Source: Phellopilus nigrolimitatus (lineage: Eukaryota > Basidiomycota > Agaricomycetes > Hymenochaetales > Hymenochaetaceae). From it: 64,000 bases of DNA. The notes beneath the pieces were generated by a model that was given only the letters and a program-made list of their open reading frames with translations, did not search any database and had not been told where the DNA came from. The stretch is taken from the NCBI GenBank assembly GCA_021029095.1, contig JAJOHG010000030.1:124001-188000 (forward strand), read 5' to 3'. This document shows positions 11,501 to 22,260 of this stretch, one piece after another; positions within the stretch are counted from its first letter, which is position 1; every line of letters begins with the position of its first letter. A program made the position numbers and the translations under genes.

Positions 11501-13337
11501 CTCGACAGCCAAGAGATGCAATTTGTCAAGGAAATTGGACATCGCCTCTCGCACTGAGTAGTCGCGTTCAAGCTTCAGGCTGCCAGTCAGTGCGATACGA
11601 ATCAGGATCTTCAAGTAATGCGCGAGACCGGTCACGAGGGCAAGGAGTTCCTGCGTCATGCCTGTCCTCTTTTGACTTTCTTGTGATCGCGATAGGAGTG
11701 TGAATAGATCGACTGTCTTCCTACACAGGAGACGTGCTTCGCGAACATGTGACATGCCTTCAGATAAATGTGTGAGCACCGCCTGAGCTATTACGGACTT
11801 CCGAAGTACCAACCTTTGAGGTTCAAGCGCGAAAAACAAATTTCAAGATCGTCGATAGTCGCAAAGAGGACCTCCACGTGTAAGATGAATTTCTCTGCCA
11901 TACGAATAGCTTCCAGGTACTGGCCGTTGCTGACTTGCCTTAGCATATCCGAGATGCATGCGGCACTTGACTCCTCAAACGCCGATAAGACACTACGGCC
12001 GACCATTGAATAGATGGAAACCAACGCGAGTAAATGGCACACTTACGTCCATATGCGGTAGACTTGTTGCTCCATCCGCACCTGTCTGCTCTTCAGAGAT
12101 GGCGCTGACTCCTTCTCCTCTTCCTCCTTCCACACCGGTTCATTGACGTCAATAGTAGACGCAGAAGAACTAGTTGGCCTTCTTGAGCTAATTTTGACGT
12201 TCCAAAACTGTACTTGCGTATTAAAACGAGAATGAATACCTGCAGTGACAAGTTTGCTGACCTTATTGATCATATAACATTCTGGATGCCAACATTCGTC
12301 GCGATTGTTCCTGTTAATTTCAACGAACTGCTTTAGGATTGCACTATTACACCCTGCACATTTGGTCGCGAAGCGCGTCGAGTAGTGGAAATGACAGTAC
12401 ACGTCATTCTCGTGCTCGTAGTAAGAGTCTTGAGGACCAAAAACAGTTGGACACACTGAACACGTAAAATGCTCGACGTGGTACTTTTTGTCTACAGATG
12501 ATCATCCATCAAGAAGCGATAAAGCAAACTTAAAAAAACAGACGCACTGCATGCCGTGATATAACTCCCTCTCAGCGCTTGCCCGCACTTGGCACAAATG
12601 AGGTTGAGTCGTCGGAAGTAGTCGCGTTCACATAGAGGCTGCTGCTTGCCGTCCGAACCCTCTATCGGGAAGAACTTCGATGCAACGACGGTATCACAGT
12701 CCTAGCGGGAGAGGGGTCAGGAATTGCGTGTGTTATCTATCAAATTGCCGTGCGCACACACCTTGCACTTGAAACATGGCAAATGCCAAACATTGCCTAA
12801 AGCCCTCACAAATGCGCCCTCCAACGACAGCGAGCAGGATGCACACGTAGTCGATGCAGGAGGTTGCGCTCCTGAGACGCTGCTGGCGGCCTTTGAGCCA
12901 ACTGCGGACGGCGCAGAGGACAGCGATGTCATGCTAAGACGTTTAAGGGTGGAGTCGTCTGCCCAGCCTGTCCCATTCTCAGAGTGATTGGACGACGAGG
13001 CACCGCTGCGACTATCATTGGGGGTCAAGGGTCGACTGAGGGTCTGATAGGAAGGCATGGGGCTGCCGGACGGGCTCGCGCTCAGTGTCGAATTGTCTGA
13101 ACGCGAATGATTCAAATCCTCGCTACGTGCATGAGGTTGGTTGTCATGGCTGGACTTGAGATGCTTCTTCTCGAGTTCCTTCGCCGTCCCTACCGTCGAG
13201 GACCGAGTAGGAGGATGTGGTCTGGGCTGAGAACGCCCCGACGAGTCTGGTGGGGACGATCGCGAAGCATCCAGCTGATGCCCATTCTGTTGCTGCTGAT
13301 CCCTCCGCTGGCTCCCTCCATAGTAGGCAGCGTCCAT
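8533..13337 (-). CDS. LRG1: LIM-domain Rho GTPase-activating protein, Lrg1-like
   Basis: Predicted GTPase-activating protein for a Rho-type GTPase; yeast Lrg1 acts on Rho1 in cell wall integrity and septation. The N terminus (from MDAAYYGGSQRRDQ at 13337) is low complexity. LIM motifs follow: TTCASCSLSLEGAFVRAL with HLPCFKC, then LICAKCGQALRGSYI with HVEHFTCSVC, and CAGCNSAILKQFVEINR with ECWHPEC. A further LIM-like module lies near 11.2-11.3 kb (LCVKCETTVEEDC, QCLQCSTCGKP). The segment at 9942-10793 (PLELMIVKHAALLALSRSP) resembles the region preceding the GAP domain in Lrg1 proteins. The RhoGAP domain spans exons from about 9970 to 9150. It shows the arginine-finger motif VEGIFRKNGNIRRL, NPVQLAALLKKFLKSLPEPL and NLATVISPNIF. 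A Gln/Pro-rich tail closes the protein. An alternative Met at 13403 adds 22 residues. Function is inferred from domain order. Confidence 0.88.
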
Positions 13338-14116
13338 CGGAAAGAGTGACGAAGAAAGACGAGAAAATACAAGTTTGTGGACAGTTCGAGGGCAAGAGAA
13401 CAAATAAGTTATAAGTTGGCAGCCTTATTGGTGTGTCAATGCGTTGGTTGCCGTTGCTGTGTCGTCGCCAAGCTGTTGTACGTCAAAACTGAGGACGATG
13501 CACGAGATCAGAGCTGCGCCGTCAACGTCCGAGAGGATGAAAGACACAGTTGACCGCGATGAGCACGGTGACGACTGCGGCGGCTAGGAGAGCGGATGGA
13601 CGACGAAGGTGTCTGGAGGCCCTTGGCAGAGGCGGGATCCAGAAGTCAGTCGCGTCACTGTCACACCCCGCTACATCACACCGTCGGCCAAGTCAGCCCG
13701 CCAGGTTCGCACCGCGCGCTCACACGTCGGCTTCATTATCAGCACCGTCATGTCTTTTTTTAGCTAAAGATAAAGGCTCTGAAATCTATGTATAATGAAT
13801 AAGACTTAATAGCTTCTTTGTGCTACGCAATATATTATATTACACTTTCTTGCTGAGCGAACTTGAACCCCCTGAACATAACTGAGAGGCAAATGCATTG
13901 TTGTCAAGATATACACAAACTGATATGTTAGGGAAAGCTATACTATAGAGTCGAGCATAAAGCTCTCCTGCTACTTAGAAATGGCATGGAGAGTTTCTTT
14001 AAGAGGAAGAAGACTCTGAAGGCTATCGTTGAGATCTCATGGACAGGTTTTAGAAATAACACGGTCTCAAAGCCGGAGTACTGGGCGTTCGAGATTCAGA
14101 TTGCTGGTGGTGGCAG
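13338..14116. other. Intergenic, upstream of the LIM-RhoGAP gene
   Basis: Holds the promoter and leader of the RhoGAP gene on its left side and AT-rich sequence on its right. Short open frames on both strands have no family resemblance. The frame at 13986-14234 runs into the small repeat element and is not taken as a gene. Confidence 0.45.
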
Positions 14117-15125
14117 CATAAGCAAACCTATTTTCGGCTTAGCCGAATTGACAGGCATTAGGGCACTTACGTACCCTTATTCTAGTCTTACGGACCTGAA
14201 GTATGGGCGCTTAGCGGAGAATAAGCAATTGTAAAATCGACTCCTTGTTCGCTTACGCGGTTTAACCACCTCGCAGTGCCGTGTACAGTCATTCACCAGT
14301 CAATGGGACACCACCGGTCAATGGGACACTCGCCTAAAACACCATTTCTCGACCGTTTTTTCCAATTAGTTTTGCAATTTCAAGCTTAAATATATACCAA
14401 AGTACTGTATACCAAGTGTGAGCCAGCCCGGCTCAGTATTGCTTGAGAAATGCTCAAAATACTGTCGAAGTGTACTAAAATGGTAACTGCAACTTGGCGT
14501 GACACAATACATTCTGCCTTCTGCACACATTTTGTCCCTTTAGACCAGCACTGATTTTTCATATAATGAGAGGAGAATATCTCTGCAACGTAAGCATGAT
14601 GTTATGTGAAAGAGAATTTGAGCGGATCTCGAGAATGACAGTATATATGCACTATCTTATCAACAGGTCACAGGTGTTACAGAAGTCCTGTAAGTGTCCT
14701 AGATGACTTCGAAGACAATTTTATTACTCAACATGATAAAAATACATGGTTAGAGGCATATTCATGAAGAGGACATCTGTATCTACCAGTAAATGCACTT
14801 ACCATATCATTTGGTGGTCGGTATCACTCGTAGTTACTGCACTATTGTGGTCAGGGTCGTGGGAAAGCTACTGTCCCATTGAGCGGTGAGGACCAAAAAG
14901 GTCACAGCTTTTTGTTTTCACTGTACCTCTTTTATTTCTCCTTATTTTTATACAAGATTCTGTGAGGACATTCTACAGTAGTTTGTTTACTTGCCAGCAT
15001 AATTTGTTTTGTAAAAAAGGGGCAAAATATGGTTGAGTCCGCGATGGCGATTTGGTGTCCCATTGACCGGTGAATGACTGTACAAGTAAATAAGACATCT
15101 TAAGTAATTTTACGTTTTGCTGATG
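14117..15125 (+). mobile_element. Small inverted-repeat element, copy A, interrupted
   Basis: One of three related copies in the window (others at 16696-16925 and 58543-58773). It begins CATAAGCAAACC and ends GTTTTGCTGATG, the inverted complement of CATCAGCAAAAC. Shared internal blocks include ccgaattgaca, cccttattc and acatcttaagtaa. Without the 795-bp insertion and its duplicated TA the copy is about 212 bp. There is no coding capacity beyond a chance frame, so a MITE-like non-autonomous element is the best description. No target duplication is evident, so the superfamily stays open. Confidence 0.7.
14286..15080. mobile_element. Nested TA-flanked DNA transposon, non-autonomous
   Basis: A 795-bp element with 28-bp terminal inverted repeats at 14286-14313 and 15053-15080, starting CAGTCATTCACC and differing by a single base. 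It is flanked by TA on both sides (14284-14285, 15081-15082). TA duplications and CAGT ends are typical of the Tc1/mariner-Fot1/pogo group. The subterminal block ggtcaatgggaca recurs just inside the left end (from 14314) and, inverted and imperfect, near 14874, as expected of transposase-binding repeats. No transposase frame is present. The insertion splits small element copy A. The two sister copies, at 16878-16890 and 58590-58600, show the uninterrupted gTAC site. Confidence 0.9.
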
Positions 15126-15754
15126 AGAGTTTGATGGCACGCTGAATATGAATGACAGGCCGACTGAAGCCTTTTAGAAAAGCTTTGGAATGAACTCGGG
15201 TAATACTTACGCCCTCATTGAGAGAGAGATGTTGTTTGCTATTAGGTGCCTTCAGTCGCGAATAAACGTGTGGCAGTTACAACTTTCCACGACATTTACG
15301 TCGAAACCTATGTTAATTTGACTGTTCAAGCAGGCAACAGTCTCTTCATATTTGAAATTTCGGAGGAGTACATAGCCTATATGTATATTGTTACTCTTAC
15401 ATAAATTATCTCGGTGTTCGCTCGAGACGATTAAAGTTGACAAGCAGAACGGTCGTACAGTACTTGCTGAATTCAGCAACAGCCACTTCTAAACCGCATA
15501 TTGCCGGACGCTGGCGTCAGCGCGCCGATCCGCCCGTGCCGACTCTGCCGATTGCAAACGCGTCCTCCATCCAAGCCCGACGATATTTGCGCAAGCCTTC
15601 GGCATCTCGCCGCTCTGCTGGTATAAAATGACTGCAATGAACGCCCCAAGCTGGAAAAAATATTCCTTCAATCTCCTCCACTTCCGAGCTACAGCTGCTC
15701 AACCGACCATATCTACACCTCTGCCGACTTATTAAATCTCATTCATCCGAGACG
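15126..15754. other. Intergenic, upstream of the small membrane protein gene
   Basis: Roughly 630 bp with no supportable gene. The right part presumably is the promoter and leader of the gene starting at 15755; a C/T-rich stretch lies just before its ATG (about 15700-15750). Confidence 0.45.
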
Positions 15755-16503
15755 ATGTCCGGTATGGGCCCTGTCGACCCTTTCAGGTCACGCCGCGACT
15801 ACCACTTCGCCCATTATCGCGGCCCGCGCCGCTTCAGGTTCTTCCCGCGCCTCTTTTGGTTCGGGCTCGGTGCCGGCGCGTTCGCGATGTGGGTGAAACA
15901 TAAGGAGAAGAATGAACGCATGCTGCAGGACGGCACGGGAGGTGCACACAGTTACGCTGGTCGTCTTGGGTGTGGATCACGGCACAACCATCAGCGTGCG
16001 CAAGAGTGGAGTGCCGCATCTCCTCATCCGCTCGCGCCTAGTACGACAGCCGAAGTACCAACATCTACTCCCGCACAAGCGCCAATACCGATGCCAATCA
16101 TCCGCGGAAATGAACCTGCGCCTCCTTCCACCCAAGCGCATACACACGAGTGGCGTGCTGAGAGCATTCGAGAGGTCGGGAAGCACGCGAGCGACACAGT
16201 GAGTTTCTTGTTCATCTCTTTCCCTCCCAGCCGTAATGTGACAATTTACTAACCTCTCGTGCCTTCGCAGGTGGCCGAAATGTCGGAAAGCGCACTTGAT
16301 TCGCTCATGGCCAACATTCAGGCTCTCAAAGCGGTTCGTTTCTGCCCTTATTCCTTTTCGGACGATGCTGATGCGACGCCACGATGCAGAAAATCGCTGA
16401 AACACGCGAGGAGCGGGAGAAGGAGAAGTTATATCTTGATCAGCGTATCCCCGCAGAGAACTCAGGACGCCAAGACAGGAATGATTCTAGGCGGCTCGTG
16501 TGA
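15755..16503 (+). CDS. Small single-pass membrane protein, unknown function
   Basis: I do not recognise a named family. Three exons (15755-16198, 16271-16333, 16390-16503) join in frame with GTGAGT and GTTCGT donors to a 206-residue protein. After a basic, aromatic N terminus (FRSRRDYHFAHYRGPRRFR) comes one hydrophobic segment, FFPRLFWFGLGAGAFAMWV, then a charged stretch, KHKEKNERM. The middle is Pro/Ala/Thr-rich, and the end is helical and charged (IAETREEREKEKLYLDQR). The arrangement suggests a membrane-anchored protein with a cytosolic or organelle-facing helical tail. The topology is not decided. Intron frame continuity argues that it is a real gene and not a chance frame. Confidence 0.65.
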
Positions 16504-16695
16504 TGCTTTTCTAAGGTTCATTTTTTCTTCTTCTTTATTCCATACTTTCGAACTTTATAGTTTCGTACTCTGTGTGTTTATTGTATCTATCCATATACAT
16601 TTTCTTGTATCATGTATAATTTATATCTCCCCTCTTAACTTGTGATTGACCCGATGTCTGCACGTTTCGTACAGCTTGCTTTCTAAGACCCAAAG

Positions 16696-16925
16696 CATCA
16701 GCAAAACTAATTTCAGCTTAACCGAATTGACACGCATTACAGCATCCATACGCCCTTATTCATGTTTTACAGACTTGAAATATGGCACTCAGCGGAGGTA
16801 AGCAGGCTAAGCACTTGTGAAAGCAACATGCATTAGCTTCTTGCACACTTCTGCGGTTTAATTTCTTTGCAGCGCGTTGTACAAGTCAAACAACGCATCT
16901 TAAGTAAAATTACGTTTTGCTGATG
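16696..16925 (+). mobile_element. Small inverted-repeat element, copy B, complete
   Basis: A 230-bp copy with perfect 12-bp ends: CATCAGCAAAAC at 16696-16707 and GTTTTGCTGATG at 16914-16925. It aligns over its length with copies A and C (cagcttaaccgaattgaca, cagacttgaaatatgg, catcttaagtaaaattacg). Its uninterrupted gcgttgtacaagtc block marks the site into which the nested transposon went in copy A. Flanks (cccaaag / aactctg) show no clear target duplication. Confidence 0.75.
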
Positions 16926-17791
16926 AACTCTGGGCCTTTCTGTTATGACTAGTTCTTGTGCACGTACGCCTTAATTTTAAATGAACTTGTCACTTCTTCG
17001 AGCCATATAAGGCTTTCCATGGTTCTCCATATGTCTTACGCCCGCGTGAGTGTGTGCGACGCGTCAATAAGTCATAATAGCGCGTTCCAAAATAGGGAAC
17101 TCCCCGCAACTTGCTAGGCTCTAGCTGAAAACCCAATACCTACAATTCGCTTCTCCACCGACGGTTCTCACTCTAAAATGGGACTGGACATCTAATTTCC
17201 TACCATTAGCTGTTGAGATTATATGGCTTATGTGAGTTTGATGTGGCGGGGTTTATTTGATCGTGTTTGGTGTAGTTGGAGTTTGAACAGTTTTCGCAGC
17301 ACTCGAGCGCCTCTCGCGCGTTTACTACGGGCTACACCGAAGACGAAAAAAAAAACTCAACTATAGCTTAAGCCGAAACGTCAGTACAGAGGCCACTAGC
17401 GTTCTTGCCGCCTTTTCTACCACTGAGCCGGTGGCATGACTCTGTCGCACCGTTCATTTAATAGATATTCTGTGCTGACCAAATCACATTCACGCAGATT
17501 CCATTCTGTAATTTTCTGATCCCTGGAACTGCAGGTCAACTCAGGAATTACCACTGTCAGGACTCCCGATGATCAGAGTTGCTTCGCGGTTTACACGTGT
17601 GCGGTTCTTACTTTAATCAAGCCGAACACGACGAGAGCACGACTTCAGGTCTCTCACCACAATCTGCTAGGTGCGCCCAGTGTGTCTTTCATCGCTATTG
17701 ACATTGACGAGGTCTTTACATTAGTTTCAATTGGATTCGGGCCGCGCGACGTCTTATAACAACGGACCTGCTCTGTCGACTTGTCAGCATA
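16926..17791. other. Intergenic, upstream of the leucine-rich orphan
   Basis: About 870 bp without a gene I can support. It contains an A-run (gacgaaaaaaaaaactc, near 17343) and otherwise unremarkable sequence. Confidence 0.45.
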
Positions 17792-19441
17792 ATGACCAAG
17801 CCCAAATCGCCGAGTACTCCCTATAATGGAATTCTTACGCACGACTCTGTTATCGATGGTTACATCGCTTTTCCTACTCGCACCGATGCCATGGTCGCAA
17901 GCCTTGCGCTTAGTCTACGAATTGACTCCGCTGCGATGGACGTAGTTTTCGCCATTCTTCGCGACTCAACTTTCAATCTGGCAGAGATGAGGCTACGACG
18001 GACGGAAGACATTTATCTTCATGTGGCTGAGCAGAGACGGAGGGACGCGGAGCCAAGAATTATCTCATCTATCCCGAGTGAACGCATCATCGCAGACTTA
18101 GAAGTCGCGCAATCTCGGACAACGATTCCTCCGATAGTCTTGGAAGAGGTCATCGCTTTGATGGATGAGATGATAGATCACAATATACCGGATAATGAAA
18201 CTGACTGGCAGTTAGTACAAAGCTTGCGGAACTTGGCTCTCGTCCAGCGACGCTATACCCTTCCTGCTCGCCGGGTTCTCGGGAGATTTTGTCAACACAG
18301 TACGAGCCCGACAAGAGACCAGCTGCTAAGGGAGCTTATTCGAGACCCGTGTCTAGGACCTTGGACTCATAATTTTTATCTGCTCATGACGAGCAAGAAA
18401 GTCGACAGGGTGAACGTCGGAGAAGTGACTCAGTACATGACAACACTTCACGCATTCTTTACAGAGCGTATCACGGGTTTACGGGCGCTCACTCTAGCAT
18501 TTGAGAAGGTCATGTTCAGGACGGACCATTTTGAAGGCATTTTTTCTTCACTCCGAGAGCTCAGAGAACTTAAGCTTGTTCCACATTACTGCAAGCGTTC
18601 GGACCCGCTCTTGTCAGCCTCGCAATGTCGCACGATCCTCTCGCTGCCGAAACTCAAACATTTGACGATTTACTCCTGGAGGCCATTGGTTATATCCGCT
18701 TGTGCACTCCCCTCTAATTTCGCTTCGTTTACACCATCACCTAGCCTTCAGGCCTTCCTCATCGAAGAATATCAATTATACCATCGAGTTGGTGACCAAC
18801 TTGTAGAAAGCGAGGTAGTCATATCACCGGTCTGGACACGCACTGATCAGGAAGGAGAATATGCCCTTAGTACCATGGTGGTTGACTTTCCTCCCTACAC
18901 GCATCCGTCGCCTGACAAATGTAGCCGGCTATCGCCTCTGCTTCACCAGTTGGAGCATCTGTATGTCTCTAGTTTACCAGACGGTGGCCAAGACATCCTT
19001 CTGTGGATGTTCGCGAAGTGCACTCAGCTCCGGACACTATATTTCGCAACGCATGGCTTTCCTTCAGACGAAATATTACATCATATACCGTCTTCTGTTG
19101 AGAAACTTGCGCTGCAGTTCAGCGATAAAGACTATGGTCACGATGTGGATGAACGAAGTGCGCTATATTGGGATACTGTCGATTCGCAAATGCAACAGGC
19201 TTTAATGAGTCGTGCTTGGCCAAATCTACGGGTTCTCCATGTTTTTTTCAAACGTAGGTCCTTCCGGGAAGTGATACTTCCCTTCAGTATGCGCAAGGTG
19301 AAGGCATTGTGCGAGGAGGTACACCCGGCTATTGACTTTGACTTCCAAGTCCTCGAATGGCTATCTCGTCGGCATGCGAACATACGCAAGGTCCTGAGTG
19401 ACGTGGATATTCTTCACCGATTCCGTTATGAGTGCTTGTAA
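17792..19441 (+). CDS. Intronless leucine-rich hypothetical protein (F-box/LRR-like)
   Basis: A single uninterrupted frame of 549 residues beginning MTKPKSPSTPYNG. I do not recognise a specific family. The C-terminal two thirds have the irregular leucine-rich texture of agaricomycete F-box/LRR-type proteins: repeated strand-like blocks such as LRALTLAFEKVMF, LRELRELKLVPHY, LPKLKHLTIYSWRP, LEHLYVSSLPDGG, CTQLRTLYFATHGF and WPNLRVLHVFFKRRSF. A classical N-terminal F-box is not convincing; the N terminus is helical and charged (LRRTEDIYLHVAEQRRRD). Lack of introns is unusual against its neighbours and fits the lineage-expanded orphan families of these fungi. A role in substrate recognition for ubiquitination would be inference only. 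Confidence 0.7.
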   Translation: MTKPKSPSTPYNGILTHDSVIDGYIAFPTRTDAMVASLALSLRIDSAAMDVVFAILRDSTFNLAEMRLRRTEDIYLHVAEQRRRDAEPRIISSIPSERIIADLEVAQSRTTIPPIVLEEVIALMDEMIDHNIPDNETDWQLVQSLRNLALVQRRYTLPARRVLGRFCQHSTSPTRDQLLRELIRDPCLGPWTHNFYLLMTSKKVDRVNVGEVTQYMTTLHAFFTERITGLRALTLAFEKVMFRTDHFEGIFSSLRELRELKLVPHYCKRSDPLLSASQCRTILSLPKLKHLTIYSWRPLVISACALPSNFASFTPSPSLQAFLIEEYQLYHRVGDQLVESEVVISPVWTRTDQEGEYALSTMVVDFPPYTHPSPDKCSRLSPLLHQLEHLYVSSLPDGGQDILLWMFAKCTQLRTLYFATHGFPSDEILHHIPSSVEKLALQFSDKDYGHDVDERSALYWDTVDSQMQQALMSRAWPNLRVLHVFFKRRSFREVILPFSMRKVKALCEEVHPAIDFDFQVLEWLSRRHANIRKVLSDVDILHRFRYECL

Positions 19442-19857
19442 CGTCGTGATGGAGCTTTTGAATCCCGCTAGGAAAGGCCGGATGGATGCACTTGCCGGTG
19501 CGAGACATCTTCACATTATCCAGTAAAATCGAACTACTCGCTCCGCATAGAAGCAGACGGAGATGATTTATATATGTAATATTTGGGATTATGCACTATG
19601 TGCAGCTGTACTGCATACAAGCCGACTTAATAGCTAGGTCCCGTAACTTCATAATCAATATCTTTGCGGACGACCGCCGACCATTCCACGCATATACGCT
19701 GCGGAAGTGCATCTAACGTGAAAAAAAGAGGATACATGAACGATCATAAACATATTAAGTACAACAACAAAACCGAAACCGAACATCCAAAAAACCGTCA
19801 CAATCTCGTATGCAGCAAATCCCCATTAAATAACTTCTACAATTCTTCTTTTTCTTT
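19442..19857. other. Tail-to-tail spacer
   Basis: 3' flanks of the leucine-rich gene and the SLC35F-type gene. AT-rich on the right. No further gene seen. Confidence 0.5.
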
Positions 19858-21585
19858 TTAAACTTTGTTGTCTTCGAGTCTCGGGATGCCCTCGGTAACA
19901 AGGTCTGTATGCTGGCGCACCCGATTCTCGCCACGCTTGTTGACGTACGCGGGTGCGCGAGGGTCCAGCTTGCCCTGCCCTTCCGCTGTGAATGAGTTCG
20001 AATCAGCTTCCACACGGGTTTAAAAAGATAAGGGTAGAACTCACGCGTTGCAGACCAGAAGTACACGACAAGCCCGACAAGGACCACCGCAAAGGCGGGG
20101 AAATACAGCCAAAAAGGCTTGTAGTGCTGTTTACGCCCGGTCAATTACAAGAAGGATGGAGACGGGACCGGTACTTACGAAGAGGAACAGCCCAAAGAGC
20201 AAGCCGTAAAAATCACTTGATAACAGCGAAAGGTTGTAGTACGCAGAGGACGCCATGCGATAAAGGAGGGGCGCGACCGTGTACAAGATAAACATCGCCG
20301 CCGTATAAGAAACGATGAGGCCAACTAGATCGCCACCAGAAAAGGCTTGAAAATACGAGCCAAGAGATGACCAGTGAACACGTACTGTTCTCTCCGCTCC
20401 AGTTCGCCGTCCGCATGGCGTTGTGTTCCAACCCGGCAGCCTGAATGCCATTGATAATCATACCCCACATCCCGAGCTGTCCGACAACTTCATACAGTGG
20501 GGAACGGCGCACGAAGAACTCCTCGGTCGCGTTGGCTGAGAAAGAATAAATTTAGCGAGGTGTCAAGGCGTGACTGTCAGACGGCGGGAAAAATAAAATT
20601 GAACACTGACTGAAACCGTATAGACTTGCACCAACGATCATAAAGACATCGCCCTTGGCCATGCTAACGGCGGGGTAGTCCTTGTCCGTGATGGTGTCCG
20701 ATGCGACGAGCAGACCAAGTCCAGCTATGCAAATGAGGGCGCCAAGGATCTGCGTCCAGTGGTATTTCGTGCGCATGTATACCCAGGAGAAGAAAAGGCA
20801 CACGGGAATCGCCCATCTGTAAGTAAGGAGGCTCGAGTAAATGACCGCCTTTCATTTTTTTATGATTATAGAAGCGAGCAAAGCAAACGCACGCATCAAG
20901 CAGCATACACGAAAGTAAAGTAGTGTACTGATATGCCTTGACGACAAGGAAGTTACCCTCGACATCACATGCAGCGAGTATGAAGTCTGTATGTAGGTTT
21001 GAGCACAGTTCTAATAGTATTATGACAATGATTCGGCTTACATTTCCATCCGTCCCGGAAGATCATTTTCGCCCAACCATCTATCCCATCTATTACAACC
21101 ATTCTGCGTTTAGTAACTCGAACCGGCGCTTCTGAAAGATCGGGCTCACACTGATAGATTGTGTACGGAGTGTAGATCACGAAGAGCGAGAAGTACCTAT
21201 TGATGGGCTTGAGCTCAAGTGAGCTCGTTTACAGCATATACCGGACTCACAAAAACCAGGTTTGCGTTGTCGGAAGCGCCCAGTTACGCATGACAAGCTC
21301 TGTCGTCGTCACGTTCGTGCATGTTATGCACAATGAGACGACTTGACCTGCAAGGAGCGCCAGGCAGAATCGACGGGTAAAAATGCTTGCGAATCGGGCC
21401 CAGGAGCTCTGCACGAAGGCCGCCGTCGAACTATAGTCGATCGGCGGGCGCGCCTCCCTTGCATTCCTCGTATGCTCGTCCGATATTTGGCTCGTCGACG
21501 GGAGGGCGGAGATGGACTCAACAGCGGAATGCTTGCTGTCGATGCGCGCAAGCATGGGGTCCTCGGTCATGGTAATTTCGGCCAT
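19858..21585 (-). CDS. SLC35F-type (DUF914) membrane transporter
   Basis: A multi-pass protein of the drug/metabolite transporter superfamily, closest by eye to SLC35F1/F2/F6-like proteins. The substrate of this subfamily in fungi is not settled. The first exon (from MAEITMTEDPMLARID, 21585) has a soluble N terminus of about 70 residues, then FCLALLAGQVVSLCITCTNV. Further hydrophobic segments are spread over several exons: YFSLFVIYTPYTIYQ, VKAYQYTTLLSCMLLD, VCLFFSWVYMRTKYHWTQIL, ILGALICIAGLGLLVASD, FMIVGASLYGFS, LVGLIVSYTAAMFILYTVAP, YGLLFGLFLF and YFPAFAVVLVGLVVYFWSA. The C terminus (EGIPRLEDNKV) ends at 19858. About ten TM segments, as usual in the family. Some internal exon borders are approximate. 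Confidence 0.82.
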
Positions 21586-21927
21586 TGTCGAACTCTAACA
21601 CTCCGCAAGAACGGCGAGAATGCCTGTGGGTGCAGAAGATAAGAGTTATCGATACGCCGGGCACCCCTTTCTGACCTCCGAGGTGCCATATGTCTGATCG
21701 TGAAAATTTGTTCAGATGGTCAGGCACGGTGAGCATAGAATTAGACCCAAACTGCGGAAGCAAAAGTCAACTGGGTAATTTTTAAATTTTTTGAAAAGAG
21801 GAAGGGGAAGGGGGATATGAATATTATGTAAACAATTGCCGATCACGTTGCAGCATTCGTCCGACACACGCTCAAACTTCAAAGTGTTTGACCAATCTCA
21901 AACCTCTTCCATTATATTCGTTGCCCG
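21586..21927. other. Promoter side of the SLC35F-type gene
   Basis: About 340 bp between the transporter start and the left target duplication of the large element. Contains an AT-rich run (tttttaaattttttgaaaag, near 21780). No other feature recognised. Confidence 0.45.
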
Positions 21928-21933
21928 GAAGAC

Positions 21934-21962
21934 TATGGCGTTCAAAGTGTACATTTAATAAA
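21934..21962 (+). repeat. Left terminal inverted repeat of the gene-capturing element
   Basis: 29 bases, starting TATGGCGTTC and ending ATTTAATAAA, are identical to the complement of 26364-26392; position 30 differs (A against T). The repeat is preceded by GAAGAC. Confidence 0.95.
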
Positions 21963-22260
21963 AAAACGCACACTTTGGATTTTTCCGCACACTTTGTCGG
22001 CTAATTTTCAATTAATATTTCTCACGCTTCGGACTAAGTTACTTGTGTCACAATTGACACATCGCGTCACACAATGTGTCATGTCATGCTGCTGCTGACA
22101 TCACGTCTCTGAATGCTCACTGTGCTTGCTCTCTGTTGTCCCCTGGATAATATTTTTCTTAGAATCTGTTGGGATTTCAATGAATACACAGAAACTGTTT
22201 CCGGGTTACAGACAGATAGGGTAGATTAGTAAGCAGCTAGCATATAAGCTGGTCATCTGT

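Noticed and set aside
13986..14234. Open frame sharing the peptide SKPIF(G)LAELT with a frame at 58632-58952 on the other strand; looks like a small gene family.
   Set aside because: Both frames run over copies of the same inverted-repeat element. Similarity ends at the element borders, and copy B at 16.7 kb does not keep the frame. It is shared repeat DNA and not a conserved gene.
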